Under the pieces are notes generated by a model that was not told the DNA's origin, ran no database searches, and was given only the letters and a program-made list of their open reading frames with translations. A stretch of DNA of 64,000 nt, taken from positions 66,391,031 through 66,455,030 of the forward strand of contig CP136065.1 in NCBI GenBank assembly GCA_032622095.1, in the 5' to 3' direction. Origin of the DNA: Siphonodentalium dalli. Taxonomy: Eukaryota; Mollusca; Scaphopoda; Gadilida; Siphonodentaliidae. The translations under genes and the position numbers were made by a program. This document shows positions 56,429 to 64,000 of this stretch, piece by piece. Numbering within the stretch: position 1 is the first letter of the stretch; every line of letters starts with the position of its first letter.

Positions 56429-56457
56429 TTCTTTTTACCTCTTGTGTTTCTTTTGAC
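56425..56457 (-). CDS. AT-hook-like nuclear protein, terminal coding exon
   Basis: The acceptor CACATTTTGTTTTTAG precedes 11 codons reading V-K-R-N-T-R-G-K-K-K and TGA. The previous exon ends in phase 0 and this one is open in phase 0, giving a strongly basic C-terminus that suits a DNA- or chromatin-binding protein or a nuclear localisation signal. Being short, it is the least certain of the three exons. The stop codon falls at the edge of the 46-bp tandem array, which would form the start of the 3'UTR. Confidence 0.6.
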   Translation of the reverse strand, partial: VKRNTRGKKK

Positions 56458-56547
56458 CTAAAAACAAAATGTGAAATATACAAATATTAATAAAGATGGT
56501 GTGTCTCTTCCTAGTAAGTTATGTGTAGATTCTGGGGTATCTATCTA

Positions 56548-56648
56548 CAGTAATGCCCTAAATAATCGACTCCTTAACCACAGCACAATTATGGGTAATT
56601 TTTCAGGATTTTGTTGGAAATATGGCTTGTTGCCATTCATCGGACAGC
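56548..56648. mobile_element. TA-flanked MITE, left half, inside an intron
   Basis: CAGTAATGCCCTAAATAATC through TTGCCATTCATCGGACAGCT; lies in the last intron of the minus-strand gene. Confidence 0.7.
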
Positions 56649-56659
56649 TGTTACCTTGT

Positions 56660-56848
56660 AACTAAAAACAATGTTAATTTAAGACTACAAATACTTCCCA
56701 AAAGATGAGGGCGTTCATGAGGCCTAAGCAGAATGATGTCACCAGAGGGTGAATTTGGTGTGCTAGCCAGCTGTGCTGGGTAGCTTCACTAAATTCACCC
56801 TCTGGGGACCTCATTCTGCAAATGTCAGACACTATTTCAAGGCTTGGG
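56660..56848. mobile_element. PAL element right portion next to a splice donor
   Basis: It carries AAGATGAGG..CCTAAGCAGAATGA, the terminal hairpin (CACCAGAGGGTGAATTTGG facing AATTCACCCTCTGGGGACCT) and the end GACACTATTTCAAGGCTTGG. The terminal CCAAGCC lies about 10 bp from the donor GTAAGT (rc at 56852-56857) of the exon at 56858-57017. Confidence 0.75.
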
Positions 56849-56857
56849 TCCACTTAC

Positions 56858-57017
56858 AGGAGATCCGGTAAAGTTCATGGATTCTATTGCCTTGGATAGG
56901 GCAATAGCCTTTGGCCTTCCTGGTGATATCGCCTTCAATAGGGCAGTAGCCTTCGGCCTTCCTGGTGATTTAGAAGCTGAGTTCGGAGTTCCGTTAGTCA
57001 GACTTTTTCCTCGTCTT
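56858..57017 (-). CDS. AT-hook-like nuclear protein, penultimate coding exon
   Basis: On the minus strand TTTATTCCCAG precedes a 160-nt exon ending CCT|GTAAGT. The first base completes a Thr codon begun in the upstream exon, then 53 codons are open. The peptide is basic and Ser/Pro-rich and contains two copies of a 14-residue block, S-P-G-R-P-K-A-(T/I)-A-L-(L/S)-K-A-I. GRPK with flanking basic residues is the core of AT-hook minor-groove binders. The protein is probably nuclear. I cannot name it: several chromatin proteins have such tails, and only the C-terminus is seen. Confidence 0.75.
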
Positions 57018-57071
57018 CTGGGAATAAATTAATAAAATTATTTAAGAAAATATGTTTTCATTGAGTTTATA

Positions 57072-57222
57072 CAGTAATGCCCTAATTAATCGACTCCTTA
57101 ACCACAGTAGAATTATAGGTAATTTTTCAGGATTTAGACGGAAATATGGCTTGTTGCCATTCATCGGAAAGCTCTCACTGAGAGCTTTCCGATGAATGGC
57201 AACAAGCCATATTTCTGATAAT
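57072..57222. mobile_element. TA-flanked MITE, right end truncated
   Basis: A complete left arm from CAGTAATGCCCTAATTAATC and the first half of the right arm to GCCATATTTCTGAT. Confidence 0.75.
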
Positions 57223-57299
57223 AATCATGCAATATACAGAATTAGCATTGTATGTGTATGAGAGAGGACTGTTTTAGAAGATGCAAATGGAATTTTATG

Positions 57300-57595
57300 A
57301 CCCCCAGGCATACAAGTTCATCCGACCGCAGACATAAATGTTCATGCGACCCCAGTCATACGAGTCCATCCGACCCCAGTCATGAGTTTATCCGACCCTA
57401 GTCATACGGGTTCATCCGCCCCAGACATATGAGTTCATCCGACCCCAAACATACCGAGTTCATCTGACACAAGACATACAAGTTCATCTGACCCCAGACA
57501 TACAAATTCATCCGATCCCAAACATACAAGTTCATCCGAGCCCAGACATACAAGTTCATCTGACCATAGACATACCAGTTCATTCCACAATTATT
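57300..57595. repeat. 24-bp minisatellite, about 12 units
   Basis: GTTCATCCGACCCCAGACAT plus ACAA repeats with frequent substitutions. The period of 24 keeps a minus frame open (Y-V-W-x-x-M-N-L) without implying a gene. Confidence 0.9.
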
Positions 57596-57797
57596 GTGCC
57601 CTAAATGATAGTTCTGCACAAAAATATGGTACCGTATTGCCTCTGATAAATATTACTGCAATTGAATATATTTTAATTAATCTATAATGGTTATCAGTTG
57701 TGTAAATTCGCTCTCGTAGGAACAGATGTTCGAAGTCTTGTAATAAAGTTTCAAACCAAAATATTTCAGACCAACATAAATGTAACAAAATTCTTAC

Positions 57798-57947
57798 GTG
57801 TTTTTTGAATTCTCATCTATGGCTTTTCCTTTTGGATTTTTGCTTGCGAGAACTGGAGTTTTACTTTTCTGTGTGGACGGTGATGAAACATCAGATGATG
57901 ATGGCGACGATTCTTGTGAAGAGGGTTGTTTTCGTTTTCCTCTTACA
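57798..57947 (-). CDS. AT-hook-like nuclear protein, upstream coding exon
   Basis: The acceptor TTTTGGTGTCTTGCAG and donor CAC|GTAAGA bound a 150-nt minus-strand exon: one leading base, 49 open codons and two trailing bases that join in frame to the exon at 57017. The peptide starts V-R-G-K-R-K-Q-P, then a Ser/Pro-rich stretch (S-S-P-S-S-S-D-V-S-S-P-S) and a Lys-rich end (N-P-K-G-K-A-I-D). This is typical of a disordered nuclear tail with possible phosphorylation sites. Earlier exons must lie at higher coordinates and were not found with confidence. The agreement of phase across two introns is the strongest evidence for the gene. Confidence 0.75.
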
Positions 57948-58330
57948 CTGCAAGACACCAAAACCATATTTTAAATTGATATGGCTCATTTGAACACCAA
58001 ATATATGTACCTTACTCGCATTAAAATTAAAATTATTTTTTCTTTCAGTTTTAAATTTGCACATTTTGAATTCGCACACCCTGATGCAGGTATTATAAAC
58101 TGACAAAAATATCAATATATACACAGTGCACAAAGTAGAAGATAAATGTTAAATACTTAGGTAGTTCTTCTACACCTGGTCAAGATATGGTCTTTCAATA
58201 GTTATAGACATCATTTGCATGAAATAAATGTGACCTCAACTATACCATGGATATAGATTGCTAACTTCAGAAATGTCACTTCATAATTTACATATATATC
58301 AATCAACCCTTTAATGATAGGAGCTTTTTT
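57948..58330 (-). other. Unassigned, probably intronic to the AT-hook gene
   Basis: AT-rich. A plus-strand TTTCTTTCAG..GATGCAG|GTATTA pair at about 58044-58100 mimics a microexon but is judged chance. Confidence 0.4.
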
Positions 58331-58339
58331 GACGAATGA

Positions 58340-58371
<32 letters not shown>

Positions 58372-58541
58372 ACTTGTTCCCTTCTACATGTCAATAGCCA
58401 TGACAAATTTCATAATGATCCGACCAAAGGTACGACCTGTAGCCCGTGCTAATGGAAATTGTTGATTGACGCACACACACAAACTATGGATAACAACCCA
58501 TGGCAATAGCTCAAACTAGACAAGTCAAGTTGAGCTAAAAA
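58331..58541 (+). mobile_element. HIN element, 5'-truncated, with C28 run
   Basis: Only the last monomer part (AATGACTTGTTCCCTTCTAC, GACAAATTTCATAATGATCC, CGACCTGTAGCCCGTGC) and the end AGCTCAAACTAGACAAGTCA AGTTGAGCTAAAAA remain. The family's ACCCCAAAATGAC reads as 28 C (58340-58367). Confidence 0.75.
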
Positions 58542-59108
58542 GAAAGCAGAGTGAATGGGACCCAATCTTCATGTTCGGAATTTTTTACTCATCAATGATG
58601 CTTTAGTATAGAAAGGGTTAATAGGCATTGTTTAGACCTTTATAAATAAATAGATGTGTTCTCGGGCAATTAAAAATTGCAAATTGAATGAGGGAGGGGG
58701 CCTTTATTTAAGAAATGAATGTAGTGCTCTGTGGTGGTTGGGGGCACATTGTGTAAACAGCGAAGCTTTTTGATGATGTATTCCCATACAAAAGCTGAGT
58801 GTATTCTTATTAATTTTCACAAAATCTGCCGAGAATTTGAGACTAGCCCACGCTGCACATTAAGTCAGCCCAATATAAGATTTCCAGGCATTTAGCAAAG
58901 ATAATGTTACCAATACAAATAACTGGCTTCAGATACAATTCGGCTGAACTTTGAAAAGCAAGCCCAATTATTCTGCTGACCGCTTTTAGTGATTAGGTCA
59001 CAAAAATTTGCAAAGACGTGTTGGTGTTACGATCTGTGTTATTGGGTGGGGGGGGGGGGGGGGTCTGCTGTGTTATTGGGATATGAAATGGTGAAACGGT
59101 TGCCCAAT
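58542..59108. other. Unassigned DNA
   Basis: Contains a PB4-like end (TTTAGTATAGAAAGGGTTAA at about 58601-58620) and a G16 run at 59048-59063. Confidence 0.45.
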
Positions 59109-60789
59109 TTAGTCTGCCTGTTATTTGTAGAATGAGGTCCCCAGAGGGTGAATTTGGTGACTCTATCCTACACAGTGGGCTAGCATCACAAAATTACCCT
59201 CTGGGGACCTCATTCTGCATTGCCTCATATGCTATAGGAGACATAGAAGTTCCCAAATAGTGAATATTGTGATGTACACCCATTTGGAACCTCGATTATG
59301 CAATATATTGTCTGCCAATTTTGGGATATAGAGAAACTAAAATAAATGAAAGTGTCAATGACACTGTAGCTCAACTTAGGTAGGGGAATAATTTAATGGT
59401 TGACAGTAAATGGAGGAATTAGGAAAGGTGCTAATTGAAATGTCTAAGTAAGACAAGATGTAAATGTGAAGAGAGACCAAAAAATAAATATTGGTGGAAG
59501 TAGATGTCAATGACAACATCCATGACAAATTTCATGAAGATCAAACGAAAAGATCGGTCTATAACCCATGCTAATGGATTTTGTAGAAATATTTAGTCAT
59601 ACAAAGAGTAAAATCCAAAATGGCAATTGGTGGCCATATTTTTTTGCCGAATGACCCCAAAATGACTCGTTCCCATCAAGAGGTCACCCAGATGATCCAT
59701 ATGAAGTTTGGTGATGATCAGATCAGGGATGTGGTATGTAGGGTGTGTCAAAGTATTTAGTGATGCAAAGAGTAAAATCCAATATGGCTGCAGGCGGCCA
59801 TGTTTTTTGGCCAAATGATCCCAAAATGACTCGTTTCCATCTAGAGGTCACCCGATGATCCATATGAAGTTTGGTGATGATCGGATCAGGGATGTGGTCT
59901 GTATGATGTGTCAAAGGATTTAGTGATGCAAAGTGTAAAATCCAAGATGGCTGGCATTGGCCATGTTTTTTGGCCGATTGATCCTAAAACGACTCGTTCC
60001 CATCTACATGTAAATGTCAACATTCATGACAAATATTATGATGATCAGACAAACAGTACGGCCTGTAGCCCACGCCGATGGATTCAATTTTGAAATCCAA
60101 GATGGCCTCCAGCGGCCATGTTTTTTGGCGGAATTACCCCAAAATGATTCGTGCCCAACTAGGGGCCACCCCAATGATGAATATGGAGTTTGGTGATGAT
60201 CGGATCAGGGTTGTGGTCTGTAGGGTGTGTGAAAGTATTTAGTGTTGCAAAGAGTAAAATCCAAGATGGCTGACGGCGGCCATGTTTTTTGGCCAAATGA
60301 CTCGTTCCCATCTAGAGGTCACCCCGATGATCCATATGAAGTTTGGTGATGATCGGATCAGAGATGTGGTCTGTAGGATGTGTCAAAGGATTTAGTGATG
60401 CAAAGAGTAAAATCCAAGATGGCCACCAGCGGCCATGTTTTTTGGCCGAATGATCCTAAAATGACTCGTTCCCATCTACATGTCAATGTCAACATTCATG
60501 ACAAATTTCATAAAGATCAGACCAAAGATACGACTTGTAGCCCGCGCCAAAGGAAATTGTAGACGGACGCCAACCCATGGCAATAGCTCAAACTTACAAA
60601 GTAAGTTGAGCTAAAAAGAAATATAAGCTATGTGAAGAAATTTAATAAAAAAGAAGCTTTCCAGAGAAGATGGGGCCTAAGCAGAGGGTGAATTTAGTGA
60701 TGCTAGCCCGCTATGCAGGATAGCATCACTAAATTCACCCTTTGGTGACCTCATTCTGCAAATGACAGGCACACTAAACTCAGGCTTGA
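59109..60789. mobile_element. PAL element, copy 7, split by a HIN element
   Basis: The left part (59109-59346) has the terminal hairpin and TTGGGATATAGAGAAACTAA. The right part (60618-60789) has the second hairpin and GACAGGCACACTAAACTCAG GCTTG. The two together make a normal copy. Confidence 0.8.
59347..60617 (+). mobile_element. HIN element nested in PAL
   Basis: The left end GAAAGTGTCAATGACACTGT AGCTCAACTT and right end CAAACTTACAAAGTAAGTTG AGCTAAAAA match HIN-1. About six monomers (AAAATCCAAGATGGC, TGACTCGTTCCCATCTAGAG, GTTTGGTGATGATCGGATCA) lie between. It is inserted in the AT-rich inner region of PAL. Confidence 0.85.
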
Positions 60790-60941
60790 TCAGGGTGCTT
60801 ACAAGTTTCTCCAGCTAGCATAATAAATCACACATATTGACTGCGTTGAGGCGGAATAGCAAATTATTATATACGTCAAATTCACAGAGGGTCATACTGT
60901 CCTTTTATATGACAATAGGAGATCACGTGTCAAAGAGTAGT
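60790..60941. other. Short unassigned flank
   Basis: CACATATTGACTGCGTTGAG recurs as CACATATTGACTGCCTTGGG at about 63872. Ends with the 28-bp direct repeat (60914-60941). Confidence 0.45.
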
Positions 60942-62142
60942 CTATAAAGGACAATGGATATACACATATACGGAAGTCTCAAAATATATAGTAGACTAGC
61001 CGATGAGCCCGACGTTGTCCGGGCTATTCAAAAACCAAATTTCAAGTCGATAGCTCTACCCAGCCCGACGTTGTCCGGGCTATTCAAAATCCAAATTTCA
61101 AGTCGATAGCACTACCCGTTTCCGAGATCTGGTCTGCGCATGCGCGAAGCTGGCGTCGCACGGGCTCGGCGACCCGATAAAATTCCTATCCGGGGCAAGA
61201 TACATTCACATAGCAAATTTCAAGTCGATAGCTCCACCCGTTTCCGAGATCTCGTCTGCGCATGCGCGAAGCTGGCGTCGCACGGGCTCGGCGACCCGAT
61301 AAAATTCGTATCCGGGGCAAGACACATTCACATAGCAAATTTCAAGTCGATAGCTCCACCCGTTTCCGAGATCTCGTCTGCGCATGCGCGAAGCGGGCTC
61401 ACCAATACGACAACGTCCACCGCCTGGTCAAACTACACACACGTACAAAGTTTCGTCCCGATCGGTCGAGAATCGTAGATTTGTATTAATGACAAACATA
61501 CAGACAAACATACAGACAGACAGAGGTCTTCAAAATATATATGAGATAGCAGATTAGCCCGCCACTGGTGGGATTGGTCCCATGGCTTTGGTCGATCCAT
61601 TAATTTTTTTTTTTTTCAAGGTAACCCTGTACAGGCACGCCGACAGAATGCTATCATATAACCCGACAAAAATATTCCCCGTCCCGAGTTGACCATACAT
61701 AACAAATTTCACGTCAATGTCCCCGCTGACGACCGAGATATCGCCCAAGGTCATTTGTGGGTACCCGTTTCAAGGTCAAGGTCACCTCGGGCAGACAAAC
61801 TGACCCGGCGAAAATCTCCCCCGTTCCTTGGAACCACGAAGTACGAAAGTTCGTCTCGATATCCCCAGTTTCCGAGACGGTCAAATGCCGTGAATAGATA
61901 AACGCTCTTTAATAGCGACGCTTCATATACAAAAGCTCATTAATTATCATGCGATTAACCCATCAATTCCCACGACGGTGGCAGGGCGAAGGAGTGGTCG
62001 CACGGGCTCGCGAATGGTCCGAGTGCACTGCCTGTGGCTTTTTACCCTTACACAGCAAGTTTGGGTTCAATCGGCCCAGCAGTTCTCGAGTCTATAGCGG
62101 ACATATATATATACATATACGGAAGTCTCAAAATATATAGTA
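60942..62142 (+). mobile_element. Compound GC-rich repeat between 28-bp direct repeats
   Basis: AATAGGAGATCACGTGTCAA AGAGTAGT is identical at 60914-60941 and 62143-62170. The 1.2 kb between contains three ~121-bp units (CAAATTTCAAGTCGATAGCT, CCCGTTTCCGAGATCTCGTC, TGCGCATGCGCGAAGC, GGCTCGGCGACCCGATAAAA), an ACAGACAGACAGAGGTCTTC AAAATATATA tail, a second block (GACGACCGAGATATCGCCCA) and a third. A CATATACGGAAGTCTCAAAA TATATAGTA word occurs near both ends. Long target duplication and A/T-rich tails suggest retroposition. Confidence 0.6.
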
Positions 62143-62603
62143 AATAGGAGATCACGTGTCAAAGAGTAGTTTTGACCATATCCTGGCAAGCAACTATTGC
62201 CCAGGTTATAGACTGAACTATTACCCACATGTTGACCAGTGTTCACGCTGCGCTGATAAATATTGTGGCCAAAAGTTTGGTCAAATTATTTTTGTTTAGC
62301 CAAATTTTAAAAACTTGGACCAAACTTTAAAAACCTAATATTATACGAACATAGGTATGCGTTACGTTAGATATCCACTCAACAAAGTGCAATTTAGCTC
62401 GATGTCGCTGGTCACCAACTAATGAGCTGTGTTAATTGTCACAGCAAGTTCTGCTATTTTCGCCAAGATAAAAAACATGTTGCTTATGATCGTGGGGCGA
62501 CATCTGTTAATATCTATGTGTTGGATTAAAACATTTATTGCTGGTGCGTCCAATTATGGGACAATGCATTAACATATTATACCTTAAAGACCACCCAATC
62601 AAC
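62143..62603. other. Unassigned DNA
   Basis: GCGCTGATAAATATTGTGGCC and GGCCAAT..GACGGTGCGAACCC (63820-63860) may be opposite ends of one older repeat. No gene. Confidence 0.35.
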
Positions 62604-63574
62604 AAACTAGAAGTCACCATGAAGATCCATCTAAAGTTTGATGATGATCAGATGAGGGACGTGGTTTGTAGGGTGTACAAAAGTATTTAGTCATGCAAAG
62701 AGTAAAATCAAGATGGCTGCCAGCAGCCATGTTTTTCATCGGATATTATTCAAATTTGATAACTCCTATCTAGAGGTGATCCTAAACATGCCTGCAAATT
62801 TTCAAAACAATTCTCCAATAAAAGTGGGCTGCGGGTTGAGCCGATGGATTCAAATTTGAATTCCAAGATGGCTGTTGGTGGCCATGTTTTTCAATGAATT
62901 TCAGACAAAAATTGATGGCTCCCATCTAGAGGTCACCCTGGATCCATATGAAGTTTAGTGATGATCGGATGAGGGATGTGGCCTGTAGGGTGTGCCAAAG
63001 GATTTAGTCATGCAAACAGTAAAATCCAAGATGGCTGCTGGCGGCCATGTTTTTTAAATGAATTTTGGGGAAAAAATTGATGGCTCCCATCTAGGTCACC
63101 CCAAAGATCCATATGAAGTTTGGTGATGATCGGATGAGGGATGTGGCCTGTAGGGTGAGCCAAAGAATTTAGTCATGCAAAGAGTAAAATCCAAGATGGT
63201 TTCCAGCCATGTTTTTCATCAAAAATAGCTAAAATTTGATTGCTCCCATCTAGAGGTGATCCTAAATATGCCTGTAACTTTACGAAAACATTTCTCCAAT
63301 AAATGTGGGCTGCAGGGTGTGCTGATGGATTCAAATTTGAAATTCAAAATGGCTGCTGGTGGCCATGTTTTTTAACGAATTTAAGAAAAAAACAATTGCT
63401 CCCATCTAGGTCACTCTGAATATCCATATGAAGTTTGGTGATGATCAGATGAGGGAAGCGGCCTGTAGGGTGAGCCAAAGGAAATTGTTGATTGACGGAC
63501 GAACGCACATACATATGACGGACACCAACCCACAGCAATAGCTCAAACTTTACAAAGTAAAGTTGAGCTAAAAA
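62604..63574 (+). mobile_element. HIN element, left end lost
   Basis: About five monomers (AAAATCCAAGATGGCTGCTG, CCATGTTTTT, CCATATGAAGTTTGGTGATG, GGCCTGTAGGGTG) end in GACGGACGAACGCACATAC, the hairpin AACTTTACAAAGTAAAGTT and GAGCTAAAAA. The 5' palindrome is not present. Confidence 0.8.
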
Positions 63575-63952
63575 TGACATAATCAGTGCGCACATTAAAT
63601 CTCTTTGACAAATTGTATTTAAAACCAATATTAAATGAAGAGGCTGGTTAAATGTTAAAGCTTAATTTTAATTTGGGTTTTCATGGTACGATGTTTCCGA
63701 AGTACAAAACCCGCGTTTCAAGACGGGTGAATTGGCGATACTGCTTCGTTGCCTAATTTCATCGAGCTCTTTAGCGCTTTCTAATTAGATTTCCATCTCA
63801 ATTTGTTTTGGGCCAATTTTGAAATAAATTGGCCATTGGCCAATGACGGTGCGAACCCTGATGTTGTTGTCACATATTGACTGCCTTGGGTGTAATAGCC
63901 AGATTTATTTTCCCTCGATTGTGTTTTCTGAACAGCAAGCAGGACTATTTAC
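63575..63952. other. Unassigned DNA
   Basis: No gene or element beyond the GCGAACCCTG word at about 63851. Confidence 0.3.
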
Positions 63953-63974
63953 CTCGTTCTGCGGCCTCAGTCAT
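63953..63974 (-). CDS. Candidate first coding exon at the window edge (uncertain)
   Basis: On the minus strand an ATG with A at -3 begins M-T-E-A-A-E-R and reaches GAG|GTAAAT, a usable donor, after 22 nt. It could start the AT-hook gene, since it lies upstream on the same strand, but its phase does not join 57947 directly, so intermediate exons would be needed. Chance is likely enough that this is only a pointer. Confidence 0.2.
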
Positions 63975-64000
63975 GCTTGCTATTCAAAAGACACCACTAG

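Larger units (their letters stand above)
57018..57797 (-). other. Intron of the AT-hook gene
   Basis: The 780-bp intron has GTAAGA and TTCCCAG borders in phase 2. It contains a MITE (57072-57222) and a 24-bp minisatellite (57300-57595). Confidence 0.65.

Noticed and set aside
60762-60830. 12-nt minus-strand microexon between TATGCTAG and GTAAGC
   Set aside because: Too short to distinguish from chance and phase partners are unknown.
1-64000. tRNA, rRNA or selenocysteine-type RNA genes
   Set aside because: No B-box-like GGTTCGAATCC with a matching cloverleaf and no rRNA-like conserved blocks were seen by eye; a covariance-model scan would be decisive.

Overview
This is eukaryotic nuclear DNA: AT-rich, intron-bearing, with GT/AG splice sites, a 100-base assembly gap (27045-27144) and no bacterial-type gene packing. 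The mixture of repeats (short non-autonomous elements with hairpin ends and 110-190 bp internal tandem monomers, TTAA-flanked miniature elements, palindromic miniature elements) resembles bivalve mollusc genomes. That taxonomic guess is inference, since no mitochondrial, rRNA or other marker gene is present.

Two host genes can be supported. (1) A plus-strand, three-coding-exon gene (32858-33065, 37701-37847, 41938-42101) encodes a 172-residue four-pass membrane protein with the claudin/PMP22 signature (W34, G43-L44-W45, C48, C58). All splice phases agree, and a tandemly duplicated promoter/5'UTR segment lies upstream. Its two introns (about 4.6 and 4.1 kb) are packed with repeats. (2) The 3' part of a minus-strand gene (57947-57798, 57017-56858, 56457-56425) encodes a Ser/Lys-rich, nuclear-looking C-terminal tail with two AT-hook-like SPGRPK motifs and a basic last exon. 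No long open frame marks it; it is visible only from in-phase splice sites. Isolated splice-bounded segments at 13485-13635 (+), 22975-23047 (-) and 63953-63974 (-) are weaker exon candidates.

The rest is repeats. From left: 1-3.3 kb is mostly unassigned; 3.35-4.47 kb is a hairpin-ended tandem-monomer element; 8.6-11.3 kb and 19.6-22.4 kb are arrays of related monomers; 17.8-18.1 kb is a TTAA element; 25.3-25.7 kb is an inverted-repeat element rich in ACCGCGGT; 26.6-29.2 kb holds TTAA elements around the gap; 30.05-30.49 kb is a perfect 63-bp satellite; 32.5-42.8 kb is the claudin-like gene; 42.8-56 kb is a dense patchwork of TTAA elements, palindromic elements and a 43-bp minisatellite (44.5-45.7 kb); 56.4-58 kb is the AT-hook gene tail; 58.3-63.6 kb is nested tandem-monomer elements plus a 1.2-kb compound repeat between 28-bp direct repeats.

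The most informative observations concern element dynamics. One TTAA element sits inside another, with the uninterrupted relative preserved in the same window. A 75-bp hairpin module is identical in TTAA elements with different ends. A palindromic element ends about 10 bp from a splice donor. G/C homopolymers have grown independently inside dispersed repeats. I found no defence system, CRISPR array, tRNA, rRNA, or intact transposase or reverse transcriptase.
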